64,000 nucleotides of DNA from JADJOY01 sp016713535 [NCBI: Deltaproteobacteria bacterium] (lineage in GTDB: Bacteria; JADJOY01), in the NCBI GenBank assembly GCA_016713535.1, contig JADJOY010000027.1:153067-217066 (forward strand), given 5' to 3'. Shown here one piece after another: positions 35,160 through 43,972 of this stretch. The notes beneath the pieces were generated by a model. That model was not told the DNA's origin. It saw only the letters and a program-made list of their open reading frames with translations, and made no database searches. Position 1 is the first letter of the stretch; the number at the start of each line of letters is the position of its first letter. The position numbers were made by a program, and so were the translations under genes.

Positions 35160-38100
35160 ATGGACCGCGTGATCCTCTGGTCGATCCAGAATCGGCTCTT
35201 CGTCGTCGTCGCCGCGCTCGCGCTCACCGTCTACGGGGCGATCACGGCCTCCCGCATGCCGGTCGACGTGTTCCCGGACCTCACCGCGCCCACGGTCACG
35301 GTGGTCACCGAGGCCCACGGGCTGGCACCCCAGGAGGTCGAGACGCTGGTGACGTTCCCGATCGAGTCGGCGGTCAACGGCGCCACCTCGGTTCGGCGGG
35401 TTCGATCCGCCTCGGGGATCGGGATCTCGGTGGTGTGGGTCGAGTTCGACTGGGGCACCGACATCTACGTCGGGCGCCAGATCGTCAACGAGAAGCTGCA
35501 GGTCGTCGCGAGCCAGATTCCCCCGGACATTCCGCCGCCCACGCTCGCGCCGATCTCCTCGATCATGGGCGAGATCCAGTTCATCGCCGTGACGAGCGAA
35601 CGGCACGACCCGCTCGCGCTCCGCGAGACCGCGGACTGGGTGATCCGCAAGCGCCTCCTCGCCATACCGGGTGTCGCGCAGGTGGTCCCGATCGGCGGCG
35701 AGGTCAAGCAGTTCCAGGTGGTCGTGCAGCCGGAACAGCTCGCTCGCTTCGCGCTCTCGCTCGCCGACGTCATGGCCGCGCTCGAGGGTGCGAGCCAGAA
35801 CGCGACCGGCGGTTTCCTCGTCCGAGGCTCCCAGGAGCAGCTCATCCGCGCCGTCGGTCGCGCGACGTCGATGCGCGACCTCGAGCGCACCGTCGTCGCG
35901 GTGCGGGATGGAGTGCCGATCCTCGTCGAGCACCTCGCGAGAGTCGAGGTGGGCGCGGGGCTCAAGCGCGGGACGGGCTCCGCCAACGCCAAGCCCGCGG
36001 TGGTGATGGCGATCCTCAAGCAGCCGGCGGTCAACACCCTGGCGCTCAGCGAGGCGATCGAGCGTGAGGTCGCCGCGATGTCCAGCAGGCTGCCCGACGG
36101 GATGCGGATCGACACCGAGCTCTTCCGCCAGGCGGATTTCATCACCACCGCCGTCGAGAACGTCGGCGAGGCGCTGCGCGACGGCGCCATCCTGGTCGCG
36201 ATCATCTTGTTCCTCTTCCTGTTCAACGTGCGCGCCACGCTGATCTCGCTCGCGGCGCTGCCGCTCTCGCTGCTCGCGGCCGCGCTGGCGCTGAAGGCGC
36301 TCGGCGTCACGATCAACACCATGACCCTCGGCGGGCTGACGATCGCGATCGGTGCCCTGGTCGACGACGCGATCATCGACGTCGAGAACATCGTGCGCCG
36401 CATGCGCGAGGCGCGGAGCCGCGGTGGCGACGAGACGGGCGGCGCGCTGCGGGTGATCTACGAAGCCTCGCGCGAGGTCCGCGCCTCGATCGTGTTCGCG
36501 ACGGTGATCGTGATGCTCGTCTTCGTCCCGGTGTTCTTCCTGGGCGGAGTCGAGGGGCGCATGCTGGTGCCGCTCGGGTTCGCGTACCTGGTCGCCATCT
36601 TCGCGTCCCTGGTGGTCGCGCTCACGGTCACCCCGGCGCTGTGCGCGTATCTCCTGCCGGGAGCGCGCTCGCTCGATCACCCGGAGTCCGGGCTCGTGCG
36701 TTTCCTGAAGCGACTCTACCGGCCCTCGCTGGGCATCGCGCTGGCCCGGCCGTGGCTGGTGATCGGCCCGTCGGCCGCGTTGCTGGCCGCTTCGGTCGCG
36801 GTGGTGCCTTTCCTCGGCACCACGTTCCTGCCCGAGTTCAACGAGGGCGCGTTGACGATCAGCGCGGTCACGCTGCCCGGGACGTCGCTCGAGACATCGG
36901 ACCGTCTGGGCCGGCGGGTCGAGGAGATCCTCCTCACCCATCCCGAGGTCGTGGCGACCGACCGCCGCACCGGGCGCGCCGAGCTCGACGAGCACGCCCA
37001 GGACGTCAACGCGTCCGAGATCGACGTCCGCCTGCGCCGCACCGACCGGCCGCACCACGAGTTCCTGAGCGCGTTGCGCGCCGACCTGTCGGCCGTCCCG
37101 GGGGTGGTGATCACCCTCGGCCAGCCGATATCGCACCGCATCGACCACATGCTGTCGGGAACCCGGGCCAGCATCGCGGTCAAGCTCTTCGGCCCGGACC
37201 TGGCCCAGCTCCGCAGCACCGCCGAGCAGGTCCGCGGGGTGATGGCGAAGGTCGACGGCGCGGTCGACGTATCCGTCGAGCAGCAGGTCGACCTCCCTCA
37301 GCTCGCCGTGGTCTTCGATCGCGACCGGATGGCTCGCTATGGCTTGCGCGCCGGCGACCTCGCCGAGCTCGTCGAAGCAGCCTACGCGGGGCACACGGTC
37401 ACCCAGGTGATCGAGCAGGAGCGGACCTACGACGTGGTGGTCCGCTACCCGGCGAGCACGCGCGCGGACCTCGGCTCGATCGCGACCACGCTCGTCGACA
37501 CGCCGGTGGGCGCCAAGATCCCCCTCGAGATGATCGCGGACGTGCGCCCGGACGTCGGTCCCAATCTCATCTCGCGCGAGAACGCCCAGCGCAAGCTGGT
37601 CGTGATGGCCAACGTGAGCGGGCGCGACCTGGGCGGCGTCATCGCCGACATCCAGGCCGGGGTGGCGCGGGACGTCAGCCTTCCCCCCGGGTACCACATC
37701 GTCTACGGCGGGCAGTTCGAGAGCCAGCAAGAGGCGACCCGGACGCTCGTGCTCCTCGGCGCGTTCGTGGTGGCCGCGATCTTCCTCCTCCTCTACCTGG
37801 CCTTCCGCAGCGCACGCAGCGCCGCTCTGGTGATGGTGAACTTGCCGCTGGCGCTGATCGGCGGCGTCATGGCGGTCGCGCTCACCGGTGGCGTGCTCAG
37901 CATCGGCTCGCTGGTGGGGTTCATCACGTTGTTCGGCATCGCCACGCGCAACGGGATCCTGATGATCTCCCACTACGACCATCTGCGCGAGCACGAAGGA
38001 GCGTCGTTCGACGAGGCAATTCGCCGCGGGTCCGAGGAGCGCCTGTCGCCGGTGTTGATGACGGCGCTGTGCGCGGGTCTGGCGCTGATCCCGCTGGTGG

Positions 38101-38255
38101 TCGCGGGCGGCGAACCGGGTAACGAGATCCAGGCGCCCATGGGAGTCGTGATCCTCGGCGGCCTCCTGTCCTCCACCTTTCTCAACATGATCCTGTTGCC
38201 GGTCTTGTACGCGCGCTTCGCCACCGCTCAGCCCGCACCCGCGGCGCAGGCCTGA
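35160..38255 (+). CDS. Heavy-metal RND efflux permease (CusA/CzcA-type)
   Basis: A 1031-residue inner-membrane permease of normal HME-RND length, starting two bases after the adaptor stop. Motifs include the N-terminal MDRVILWSIQNRLFVVVAALALTVYGAITASRMPVDVFPDL, the charged helix GALVDDAIIDVENIVRRMREAR, the LVFVPVFFLGGVEGRMLVPLGF loop and a second set of helices ending in FGIATRNGILMISHYDHLREHE. The proton-driven pump exports divalent or monovalent metal ions. Which metal cannot be told from sequence alone; the histidine-rich adaptor and neighbouring chrBA fit a broad metal-resistance island. Confidence 0.94.
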   Translation: MDRVILWSIQNRLFVVVAALALTVYGAITASRMPVDVFPDLTAPTVTVVTEAHGLAPQEVETLVTFPIESAVNGATSVRRVRSASGIGISVVWVEFDWGTDIYVGRQIVNEKLQVVASQIPPDIPPPTLAPISSIMGEIQFIAVTSERHDPLALRETADWVIRKRLLAIPGVAQVVPIGGEVKQFQVVVQPEQLARFALSLADVMAALEGASQNATGGFLVRGSQEQLIRAVGRATSMRDLERTVVAVRDGVPILVEHLARVEVGAGLKRGTGSANAKPAVVMAILKQPAVNTLALSEAIEREVAAMSSRLPDGMRIDTELFRQADFITTAVENVGEALRDGAILVAIILFLFLFNVRATLISLAALPLSLLAAALALKALGVTINTMTLGGLTIAIGALVDDAIIDVENIVRRMREARSRGGDETGGALRVIYEASREVRASIVFATVIVMLVFVPVFFLGGVEGRMLVPLGFAYLVAIFASLVVALTVTPALCAYLLPGARSLDHPESGLVRFLKRLYRPSLGIALARPWLVIGPSAALLAASVAVVPFLGTTFLPEFNEGALTISAVTLPGTSLETSDRLGRRVEEILLTHPEVVATDRRTGRAELDEHAQDVNASEIDVRLRRTDRPHHEFLSALRADLSAVPGVVITLGQPISHRIDHMLSGTRASIAVKLFGPDLAQLRSTAEQVRGVMAKVDGAVDVSVEQQVDLPQLAVVFDRDRMARYGLRAGDLAELVEAAYAGHTVTQVIEQERTYDVVVRYPASTRADLGSIATTLVDTPVGAKIPLEMIADVRPDVGPNLISRENAQRKLVVMANVSGRDLGGVIADIQAGVARDVSLPPGYHIVYGGQFESQQEATRTLVLLGAFVVAAIFLLLYLAFRSARSAALVMVNLPLALIGGVMAVALTGGVLSIGSLVGFITLFGIATRNGILMISHYDHLREHEGASFDEAIRRGSEERLSPVLMTALCAGLALIPLVVAGGEPGNEIQAPMGVVILGGLLSSTFLNMILLPVLYARFATAQPAPAAQA

Positions 38256-38454
38256 GCGCGCTCGCGGGGGGACGGAGCCCCCCGCGCTACGAAAACCATC
38301 GTAGCGACGGGGGTTCCATCCCCCGTCGCCTGGGCCGGCGCGAGCCGACTCAGGGGTGGGACCCGCCGGGATTCACTCCCGGCGGGCGGGAGGCTGGAAC
38401 AGCCCCTCGAAAAACTCCGCCGACTGCTGGGTGAAGACTCGCCTTCGCGAGTGT
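38256..38454. repeat. Family-D palindrome between convergent genes
   Basis: The element at about 38263-38330 has two hairpins: GGGGGG(GAC)GGAGCCCCCC and GACGGGGGTTCCATCCCCCGTC, linked by GCGCTACGAAAACCATCGTAGC. It separates the converging RND and arsS genes and could terminate both. Confidence 0.65.
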
Positions 38455-39507
38455 TCACCCAGCCGTCGCACCGCCGCACGACGAGCCGGCGCCGGCGGTG
38501 CAGCCGAAGCAATGCCGCCCCACCACGATGCGCCGCCCGGCGAGCACCGCCGCGTCGAAGTCGCGGACGTGGCGCGGCGCGTGCGCCGCGACCTCGAGAT
38601 CGAGCATCTGGTTGAAGTCGCAGTCGTGGAGCCGCCCGTCCCAGCCCACGGAGACCAACGTCCGGCACATCACGCCGCGCGCCGCGAGCGGGTTGAACGC
38701 CTGCACCAGCCGCTCCATGTAGCCCTCGAGGTTGGTCGAGTCGACGAGCCACTCGAGGAAGCGGCTGATGGGCATGTTGGTGATCGTGTAGAGGGCGTCG
38801 AAGCGCACGCCGTGGAGTCGCTCGAGCTCGCGCTTCCACTCGCTCTCGAGGGAGCGCTGCGCGCCCGGCAGGAAGGCACCCACCGGGTTGGTGACCAGCA
38901 CCAGCCTCCGCGCCGGATCGCCTTCCCCGTAGCCCGCCTCGTTGAGCCGGCGTAGCCCCTCGATCGAGCGCTCGTAGACGCCGTCGCCGCGCTGGCGGTC
39001 GGTGCTGACGGCGCGATAGTGGGGCAGCGAGCACACCACCTCGACGCGATGCCGGGCGAGGAACTCGGGCAGGTCGCGCTGCGAGGGCAGCGCGAGCACC
39101 GTGAGGTTGCAGCGATCCATCACGTGCCGCCCGAGGGCGGTGACGCGCTCCACGAGCCAGCGGAAGTGGGGGTGAAGCTCGGGCGCGCCGCCGGTGATGT
39201 CGACGGTCGCGATGTCGCTCGCCGCGAGCGCCGCGAGACAGAGCTCCATCGTGTCGCGGCTCATGCTCTCGTCGCGGTCCGGGCCCGCGTCGACGTGGCA
39301 GTGCCGGCAGGTCTGGTTGCAGAGCTTGCCGACGTTGAGCTGCAGGACCTCGATCGACGAGGCGCGAAGCGGCCACAGGCCCGCGCTCGCGAGCGCCTCC
39401 TCGAAGGGTGCGACCCGCGTCAGGGCGTCGAGTGTCTCGCGCTGCCGTCTCGGCAACGCGAGCGGCGCGCGACGCGCGAGGAGCGAGGGCGGGGTGCTGG
39501 TGCTCAC
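38455..39507 (-). CDS. arsS: Arsenosugar biosynthesis radical SAM protein ArsS
   Basis: A 350-residue radical SAM enzyme. GTG 39507 is chosen because it gives the family start (STPPSLLARRAPLALPRRQRETLDALTR). The open frame upstream is shadow sequence of the next gene. The iron-sulfur motif CNQTCRHCHVDAGPDR, the SAM-site DITGGAPELHPHFRWLVE and the DUF3641 C-terminus (RTLVSVGWDGRLHDCDFNQMLDLE; HCFGCTAGAGSSCGG) are all present. ArsS inserts the deoxyadenosyl group in arsenosugar formation, downstream of arsenite methylation. Its partner lies 23 bp upstream. No arsM or ars repressor gene is seen in the window. Confidence 0.93.
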   Translation of the reverse strand: MSTSTPPSLLARRAPLALPRRQRETLDALTRVAPFEEALASAGLWPLRASSIEVLQLNVGKLCNQTCRHCHVDAGPDRDESMSRDTMELCLAALAASDIATVDITGGAPELHPHFRWLVERVTALGRHVMDRCNLTVLALPSQRDLPEFLARHRVEVVCSLPHYRAVSTDRQRGDGVYERSIEGLRRLNEAGYGEGDPARRLVLVTNPVGAFLPGAQRSLESEWKRELERLHGVRFDALYTITNMPISRFLEWLVDSTNLEGYMERLVQAFNPLAARGVMCRTLVSVGWDGRLHDCDFNQMLDLEVAAHAPRHVRDFDAAVLAGRRIVVGRHCFGCTAGAGSSCGGATAG

Positions 39508-39530
39508 GGCGGGCTCGCGGTGCGGACGAC

Positions 39531-39866
39531 TCACATGCCGAGCTTGGTGGCGTGGTTTCGCATCTGCACGCCGTGCACGAGGCTCGCGCCGCCGCGGATC
39601 GCCGCCGACACGTGCACCGCCTCGGTCATCTGGTCGAGGTCGGCGCCCTTCTCGAGCGCGTCCTTGCTGTAGGCGTCGATGCAATACGGGCACTGCACCG
39701 CGTGCGCGACGGCGAGCGCGATGAGCGACTTCTCGCGCGCGCTGAGCGCGCCGTCCTCGAACACCGCGCCGTACCACGCGAAGAACTTCTTCGCGAGCTC
39801 GGGCGCGTTCTGGCCGATCTCACCGAACTTCCCGAGGTCGTGGGCGTGGTAGTAGTGGTCGGACAC
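39531..39866 (-). CDS. Arsenosugar-associated AhpD-like protein
   Basis: A 111-residue carboxymuconolactone-decarboxylase/AhpD-fold protein (MTEAVHVSAAIRGGASLVHGVQMRNHATKLGM at the end) with the redox pair CPYC. The start is decided by the ribosome site: GGAGG directly abuts ATG 39872, leaving no spacing, but lies six bases before GTG 39866, giving VSDHYYHAHDLGKFGEIGQ, which matches related proteins. This family is found next to arsS in many genomes as an arsenosugar biosynthesis-associated peroxidase-like protein. The exact reaction is not known. Confidence 0.88.
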   Translation of the reverse strand: MSDHYYHAHDLGKFGEIGQNAPELAKKFFAWYGAVFEDGALSAREKSLIALAVAHAVQCPYCIDAYSKDALEKGADLDQMTEAVHVSAAIRGGASLVHGVQMRNHATKLGM

Positions 39867-40228
39867 GAGCATCCTCCGGCGCGGCATCGGGGCCGCGCGC
39901 GCGGGAGAGTATCCGACGCACGCCACGGTGCGATCGAACCAGGCCGTCGCTGGCCGCAGGTGACCGGTCGGTTGAGCGGCGCCGACACCATCGACCATCC
40001 TGACCCGGGGCCTCGCCGGCCCCACGCATTCACGAATGGCCGCCACCGGATCTCGATTCCACCCGCTGCTGGTGGGGGCACACAGGCCCCCGCCCTACGC
40101 AACCGACACGGCGGTCCGCGATCGTAGCGACGGGGGCTCCATCCCCCGTCGCCAACCGTACCCGAGGCGAGATCGCCGCGAGCGTAGGGTGGCGGCGTGA
40201 CCAACGCGGGCGAGGAGGCAAACGGCGC
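39867..40228. repeat. Divergent intergenic region with family-D palindrome
   Basis: The family-D element lies at about 40070-40153: GGGGGC paired with GCCCCC, a longer link, then GACGGGGGCTCCATCCCCCGTC. CACCGGATCTCGATTCCACCC before it resembles sequence before the copy at 20748. Promoters for the arsenosugar genes and the MBL gene must also lie here. Confidence 0.6.
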
Positions 40229-41635
40229 ATGACGACACGCATCGGATTCCACGGCGGCGCGGGCACCGTGACGGGCTCGCGCTACCTGATCGAGGCCGGC
40301 GGCGCGCGCTGCCTCCTCGACGCCGGACTCTTCCAGGGCCTCAAGGAGCTGCGCCTCCTCAACTGGGAGCGGCCGACCTTCGACCCCGCCGCCGTGGACG
40401 CGCTGCTGCTCACCCACGCTCACATCGACCACTCGGGCTACCTGCCGAAGCTGATGCGCGACGGCTACCGCGGCCCGATCCACTGCACCACCGCCACCGC
40501 CGAGCTCGCCGAGCTCATGCTCAGGGACGCCGCGCGCCTCCAGGAAGAGGACGCCGAGTTCGCGAACCGGCGCGGCTTCTCGAAGCACAAGCCCGCGCTG
40601 CCGCTCTACACCACCGAGGACGCCGAGGCCGCGCTGCGGCGGCTGCGGCCGATCGACTACGGCGAATGGATCCACCTCGGCGAGGGCTTTCGCGCGCGCT
40701 TCGCCAACGCCGGCCACATCCTCGGCTCGGCGCACGTCGAGATCGAGGTGCCGGGGGAGGGCCGCACGCTCAGGGTGGTGTTCAGCGGCGATCTCGGCCG
40801 CTACGACGCGCCGCTCCACCCCGACCCCACGCCGCGCCCGCCGTGCGACGTGCTGGTGGTCGAGTCGACCTACGGCGATCGCCAGCACGACCCCACCCCG
40901 CCGATCGACCAGCTCGCCAAGGCGTTCAGCCAGGCGTGCACCCGCGGCGGCACGATCCTGATCCCGTCGTTCGCCGTGGGCCGCGCGCAGATCGTGACCT
41001 TGCTGCTCGGCGACGCCATGCGCGAGGGGCGCCTCCCGCGCGTCCCGATCCACATCGACAGCCCCATGGCGGTGGACGCGACGCGCATCTACGCCCGCCA
41101 CGTCGGAGACGAGAACCTCGACCCCGACATCCTGGTGGGGGGCGGTAGCCGACTCTTCCCCGAGGGGCTGCACTTCCACCGTAGCGTCGAGGAGTCGAAG
41201 CGGCTCAACGCGCTCCCGGGCCCGCGCGTCATCATCTCGGCGAGCGGCATGCTGAGCGGCGGACGCGTGGTGCACCACCTCCACCACCTCCTCGGCGACG
41301 AGCGCAACCTCGTGGTGCTGGTCGGCTACCAGGCGGCCGGCACGCGCGGACGCGCGCTCCTCGAGGGCCATCGCACGATCCGCATGCACGGCGAGGACGT
41401 GCCGGTGCGCGCGCGCTTGCTCTCGATGACCGGGCTCTCGGCGCACGCCGACGCCGACGAGCTGGTGCGCTGGGTGCGCGCCGGCGGCGCGGCGCCACCC
41501 AACGTGTTCGTGACCCACGGCGAGCCGGCCGCGTCGCAGGCGCTCGCGGCGCGCCTCGAGCGCGAGCTCGGCGTCACCGCTCACTTGCCCCGCCTCCACG
41601 AGACCTACGACCTCGCCACGATGAGCCGCACATGA
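40229..41635 (+). CDS. MBL-fold RNase-like protein (beta-CASP)
   Basis: A 468-residue metallo-beta-lactamase-fold protein with beta-CASP and RMMBL parts, the architecture of CPSF-73-like ribonucleases. Zinc-site motifs are LLTHAHIDHSGYLPKL (HxHxDH), GHILGSAHVEI, FSGDLGR and the C-terminal SGHAD-type GLSAHADADELVRW. SASGMLSGGRVVHHL is the beta-CASP signature. It probably cleaves RNA in the cytoplasm. Its stop overlaps the next gene's start (ATGA), so the two are translationally coupled. Confidence 0.92.
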   Translation: MTTRIGFHGGAGTVTGSRYLIEAGGARCLLDAGLFQGLKELRLLNWERPTFDPAAVDALLLTHAHIDHSGYLPKLMRDGYRGPIHCTTATAELAELMLRDAARLQEEDAEFANRRGFSKHKPALPLYTTEDAEAALRRLRPIDYGEWIHLGEGFRARFANAGHILGSAHVEIEVPGEGRTLRVVFSGDLGRYDAPLHPDPTPRPPCDVLVVESTYGDRQHDPTPPIDQLAKAFSQACTRGGTILIPSFAVGRAQIVTLLLGDAMREGRLPRVPIHIDSPMAVDATRIYARHVGDENLDPDILVGGGSRLFPEGLHFHRSVEESKRLNALPGPRVIISASGMLSGGRVVHHLHHLLGDERNLVVLVGYQAAGTRGRALLEGHRTIRMHGEDVPVRARLLSMTGLSAHADADELVRWVRAGGAAPPNVFVTHGEPAASQALAARLERELGVTAHLPRLHETYDLATMSRT

Positions 41636-42849
41636 CGACCGCCCGCAGACGCGCGCCCCGCCCCGCCCCGCCGACCCGATCCCGCTCGACCGGCGCGCCC
41701 ACCCGCGCACAGCTCGCCAAGGCGCGCGCCGCCGGGAAGAAACGCTCGCAGGGCGCGCGCCCCAAGGCTCCCGGGACTCTGCAGAAGGTCTCGCCGCGCG
41801 AGAGCGAGCTCGAGCGCAGACCCAACGGCAAGCCGAGTGCGCCCGCCACGGCGGGCCGCAACGGGGCCGGCAACCACCGCCGCAACTCGAACCACGCCCA
41901 CGGCGCCGCGGCCAAGGACCCGGAGGAGAAGCCACGCGTGGTGATCGCGCGCAGCGCGCCGCTGCCGGTGCAGATCCCCAAGCCGCTCGAGGACGAGCCC
42001 GAGGCGGACGAGCGCATCGCGCGCATCATGGCGAGCCCGAGCTACCGGCGTGCCGACCAGGACCCGGACTTCATGGACCTCGACGAGCTGCGCGGCGAGC
42101 GCCTCGAGCTCGAGTACCTGAAGGCCGAGATCGAGCTGCGCCGCCAGGACATCCGCTCGACCATCGTGGTGTTCGGCAGCACGCGCCTGGTCGAGCCCGC
42201 CGCCGCGCGCCGCAAGCTCGAGGCTGCGCGCCGCGACCTCGATCGCAACCCCAAGGACCCCGTGTGCCAGCGCCGCGTCTCGGTGGCCGAGCGCGTCGTG
42301 CACCTGAGCCGCTACTACGTCGAGGCGCGCGAGCTCGGAAGGATCGTGAGCCGGGTGTGCCAGCAGGGTGGGCCGTACCAGTTCGTGGTCATGACCGGCG
42401 GCGGCCCGGGGATCATGGAGGCCGCCAACCGCGGCGCCTTCGACGTCGGCGCCAAGACCGTCGGGCTCAACATCATCCTGCCCCACGAGCAGTACCCGAA
42501 CCCGTACATCACGCCGGACCTGTGCTTCCAGTACCGCTACTTCGCGCTGCGCAAGATGCACTTCATGATGCGGGCGCGGGCGCTGGTGGCGTTCCCGGGC
42601 GGCTACGGCACCTTCGACGAGGTCTTCGATGCGCTGTGCCTGATCCAGACCCAGAAGATCCCGCCGCTGCCCGTGGTGCTGGTGGGGCGCGAGTTCTGGC
42701 GCAAGGCGTTCGACGCCGAGTTCCTGGCCAGCGAGGGCGTCATCGACCCAGAGGACATGCACCTCTTCCGCTACGCCGAGACCGGCCAGGAAGCGTGGGA
42801 GCACATCGTCGAGTTCTGGCGCGGCTTCGGCGAGCACGTGATCCCGTAG
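41632..42849 (+). CDS. LOG-family protein with basic N-terminal extension
   Basis: A 405-residue protein. The C-terminal 240 residues are a LOG/TIGR00730 domain with GGGPGIMEAANRGAFDVGAK and PGGYGTFDEVFDALCLIQT, the PGGxGTxxE motif of cytokinin-riboside-monophosphate phosphoribohydrolases. The first 110 or so residues are unusual for the family: rich in R, K, P, A and S, low complexity and probably disordered, perhaps nucleic-acid binding. Coupling by ATGA overlap to an RNase-like gene hints at a nucleotide or RNA role. The substrate is unproved. Confidence 0.88.
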   Translation: MTTARRRAPRPAPPTRSRSTGAPTRAQLAKARAAGKKRSQGARPKAPGTLQKVSPRESELERRPNGKPSAPATAGRNGAGNHRRNSNHAHGAAAKDPEEKPRVVIARSAPLPVQIPKPLEDEPEADERIARIMASPSYRRADQDPDFMDLDELRGERLELEYLKAEIELRRQDIRSTIVVFGSTRLVEPAAARRKLEAARRDLDRNPKDPVCQRRVSVAERVVHLSRYYVEARELGRIVSRVCQQGGPYQFVVMTGGGPGIMEAANRGAFDVGAKTVGLNIILPHEQYPNPYITPDLCFQYRYFALRKMHFMMRARALVAFPGGYGTFDEVFDALCLIQTQKIPPLPVVLVGREFWRKAFDAEFLASEGVIDPEDMHLFRYAETGQEAWEHIVEFWRGFGEHVIP

Positions 42850-43137
42850 CTGCGGGGGTGTGGACGCCCACGCCCCGGCCCGCCGGAGGCGGGCCCTCCA
42901 GACCGGGTGCGGATCGCGGCGACGCCTGGACGTACGGCGATCGAAGTCGCGGCGGTGGGACGGTCTACGCGGACGACGTTGCTGGAGCGCGGCCGCTCCG
43001 TCGGCCGTCGGCGACCGTCTGGGTGTGTAGGGGACGGCGTGAGCCCTCCCGCTGCCGGCGCCCCGGCCCGCCGGAGGCGGGCCCTCCAGACCGGGGTGGG
43101 CGGCTGGAGCGCGGCCGCTCCGGCGGCGCCGCGATAC
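42850..43137. repeat. Intergenic repeats (families B and C, two copies each)
   Basis: Family-B palindromes are at 42877-42900 and 43065-43088 (GGCCCGCCGGAGGCGGGCC). Family-C palindromes are at 42983-43007 and 43105-43127 (GAGCGCGGCCGCTC). The B-C pair repeats as a block of about 120-190 bp. No gene is supported. Confidence 0.7.
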
Positions 43138-43205
43138 CACAATTTGTGGCAGAAACTGCCACAATCTGCCAGCAAAAAATCCCACATTTTGCCAGTTTTT
43201 TCGGT
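43138..43205. promoter_or_regulatory. AT-rich island with nested TGCCA/TGGCA dyads
   Basis: A perfect 9-bp stem, TTGTGGCAG-AAA-CTGCCACAA (43144-43164), overlaps the near-palindrome CCACAATTTGTGG (43138-43150). Two more CTGCCAG/TTGCCAG half-sites and A and T runs follow. It lies about 120 bp before the ECF promoter. It could be a repressor-binding region or a terminator for the upstream operon. Confidence 0.45.
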
Positions 43206-43322
43206 CGCGCCCCCGCGAAAATCGCGCCGTTTTCGGCCCGAAATGCCCCCCTGGGGCCGCTCCAGGGCCCGTCGGGGCGGATGCGGCGCACTCCGGGCCG
43301 CGCGACGGCTCGCCGCCGCCCG

Positions 43323-43350
43323 TGAAATAAAGTCGGCGCGGCGCGCGTAG
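43323..43350 (+). promoter_or_regulatory. ECF-type promoter, copy 1
   Basis: TGAAAT (43323-43328), a 17-bp spacer and CGTAG (43346-43350) lie 46 bp before the sigma-factor ATG. The same elements with the same spacer recur at 44487-44514, suggesting recognition by the sigma factor encoded here. Confidence 0.65.
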
Positions 43351-43396
43351 TGCCGGTTGAGGACGCGCGGCTCCTCGGCCGGTCCGGACGGCGTGA

Positions 43397-43972
43397 ATGA
43401 CCCACTCTTCCCCCGACGCTCTCGACGAGCGCGACCTGGCGCGGCGAGCCGCGCTCGGGGAGGAGGCGGCGTTCGCCGAGATCGTGCGCCGGCATCAGGG
43501 CGCCGTGTACCGGCTGTGCCTGCGCTTCCTCGGCCCCGCCGACGCCGAGGATGCAGCACAGGAAGCGTTCGTGAAGGCGTTCACCCACCGCGGCCAGCTC
43601 GACCCCGAGCGGCCGGTGCTGCCGTGGCTGCTCACCGTGGCGCGGAACCTCGCGATCGATCGGGTGCGGCGGCACCAGTCCTCGCCGACCGAGCCGGCGG
43701 TCGAGGACGCCGACGCCCACGCCGACACCCGGGCGCCGAGCGCCGAGCACGCCGCGATCAGCGCGCAGCGCGCAGCGCGGCTCCGCCGCGAGCTGGCCGA
43801 GCTCCCCGACGGGCAGCGCGAGGCGGTGATGCTCTTCCACGTCGAGGGGCTCGCCTACAAGGACATCGCGACGGCGCTCGAGGTGCCGGTCGGCACGGTG
43901 ATGACGTGGCTGCACCGCGCCCGCGGCCGGCTGCGCAAGGCGCTGGAATCCGCTGAGGAGCTCGCCCCATGA
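43397..43972 (+). CDS. ECF-family RNA polymerase sigma factor
   Basis: A 191-residue sigma factor. Region 2 is seen in FAEIVRRHQGAVYRLCLRFLGPADAEDAAQEAFVKAF and LPWLLTVARNLAIDRVRRHQ. Region 4 is AELPDGQREAVMLFHVEGLAYKDIATALEVPVGTVMTWLHRARGRLRKAL. It directs RNA polymerase to a small regulon. Its stop overlaps the anti-sigma start (ATGA). The TGAAAT-N17-CGTAG promoter upstream suggests autoregulation. Confidence 0.94.
   Translation: MTHSSPDALDERDLARRAALGEEAAFAEIVRRHQGAVYRLCLRFLGPADAEDAAQEAFVKAFTHRGQLDPERPVLPWLLTVARNLAIDRVRRHQSSPTEPAVEDADAHADTRAPSAEHAAISAQRAARLRRELAELPDGQREAVMLFHVEGLAYKDIATALEVPVGTVMTWLHRARGRLRKALESAEELAP

Noticed and set aside
35139-37994. 951-codon open frame antisense to the RND permease
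   Set aside because: It is the complement of a strongly conserved CusA-type gene. Its translation is rich in D, R, H and E with no domain, as expected for a shadow frame at high GC.
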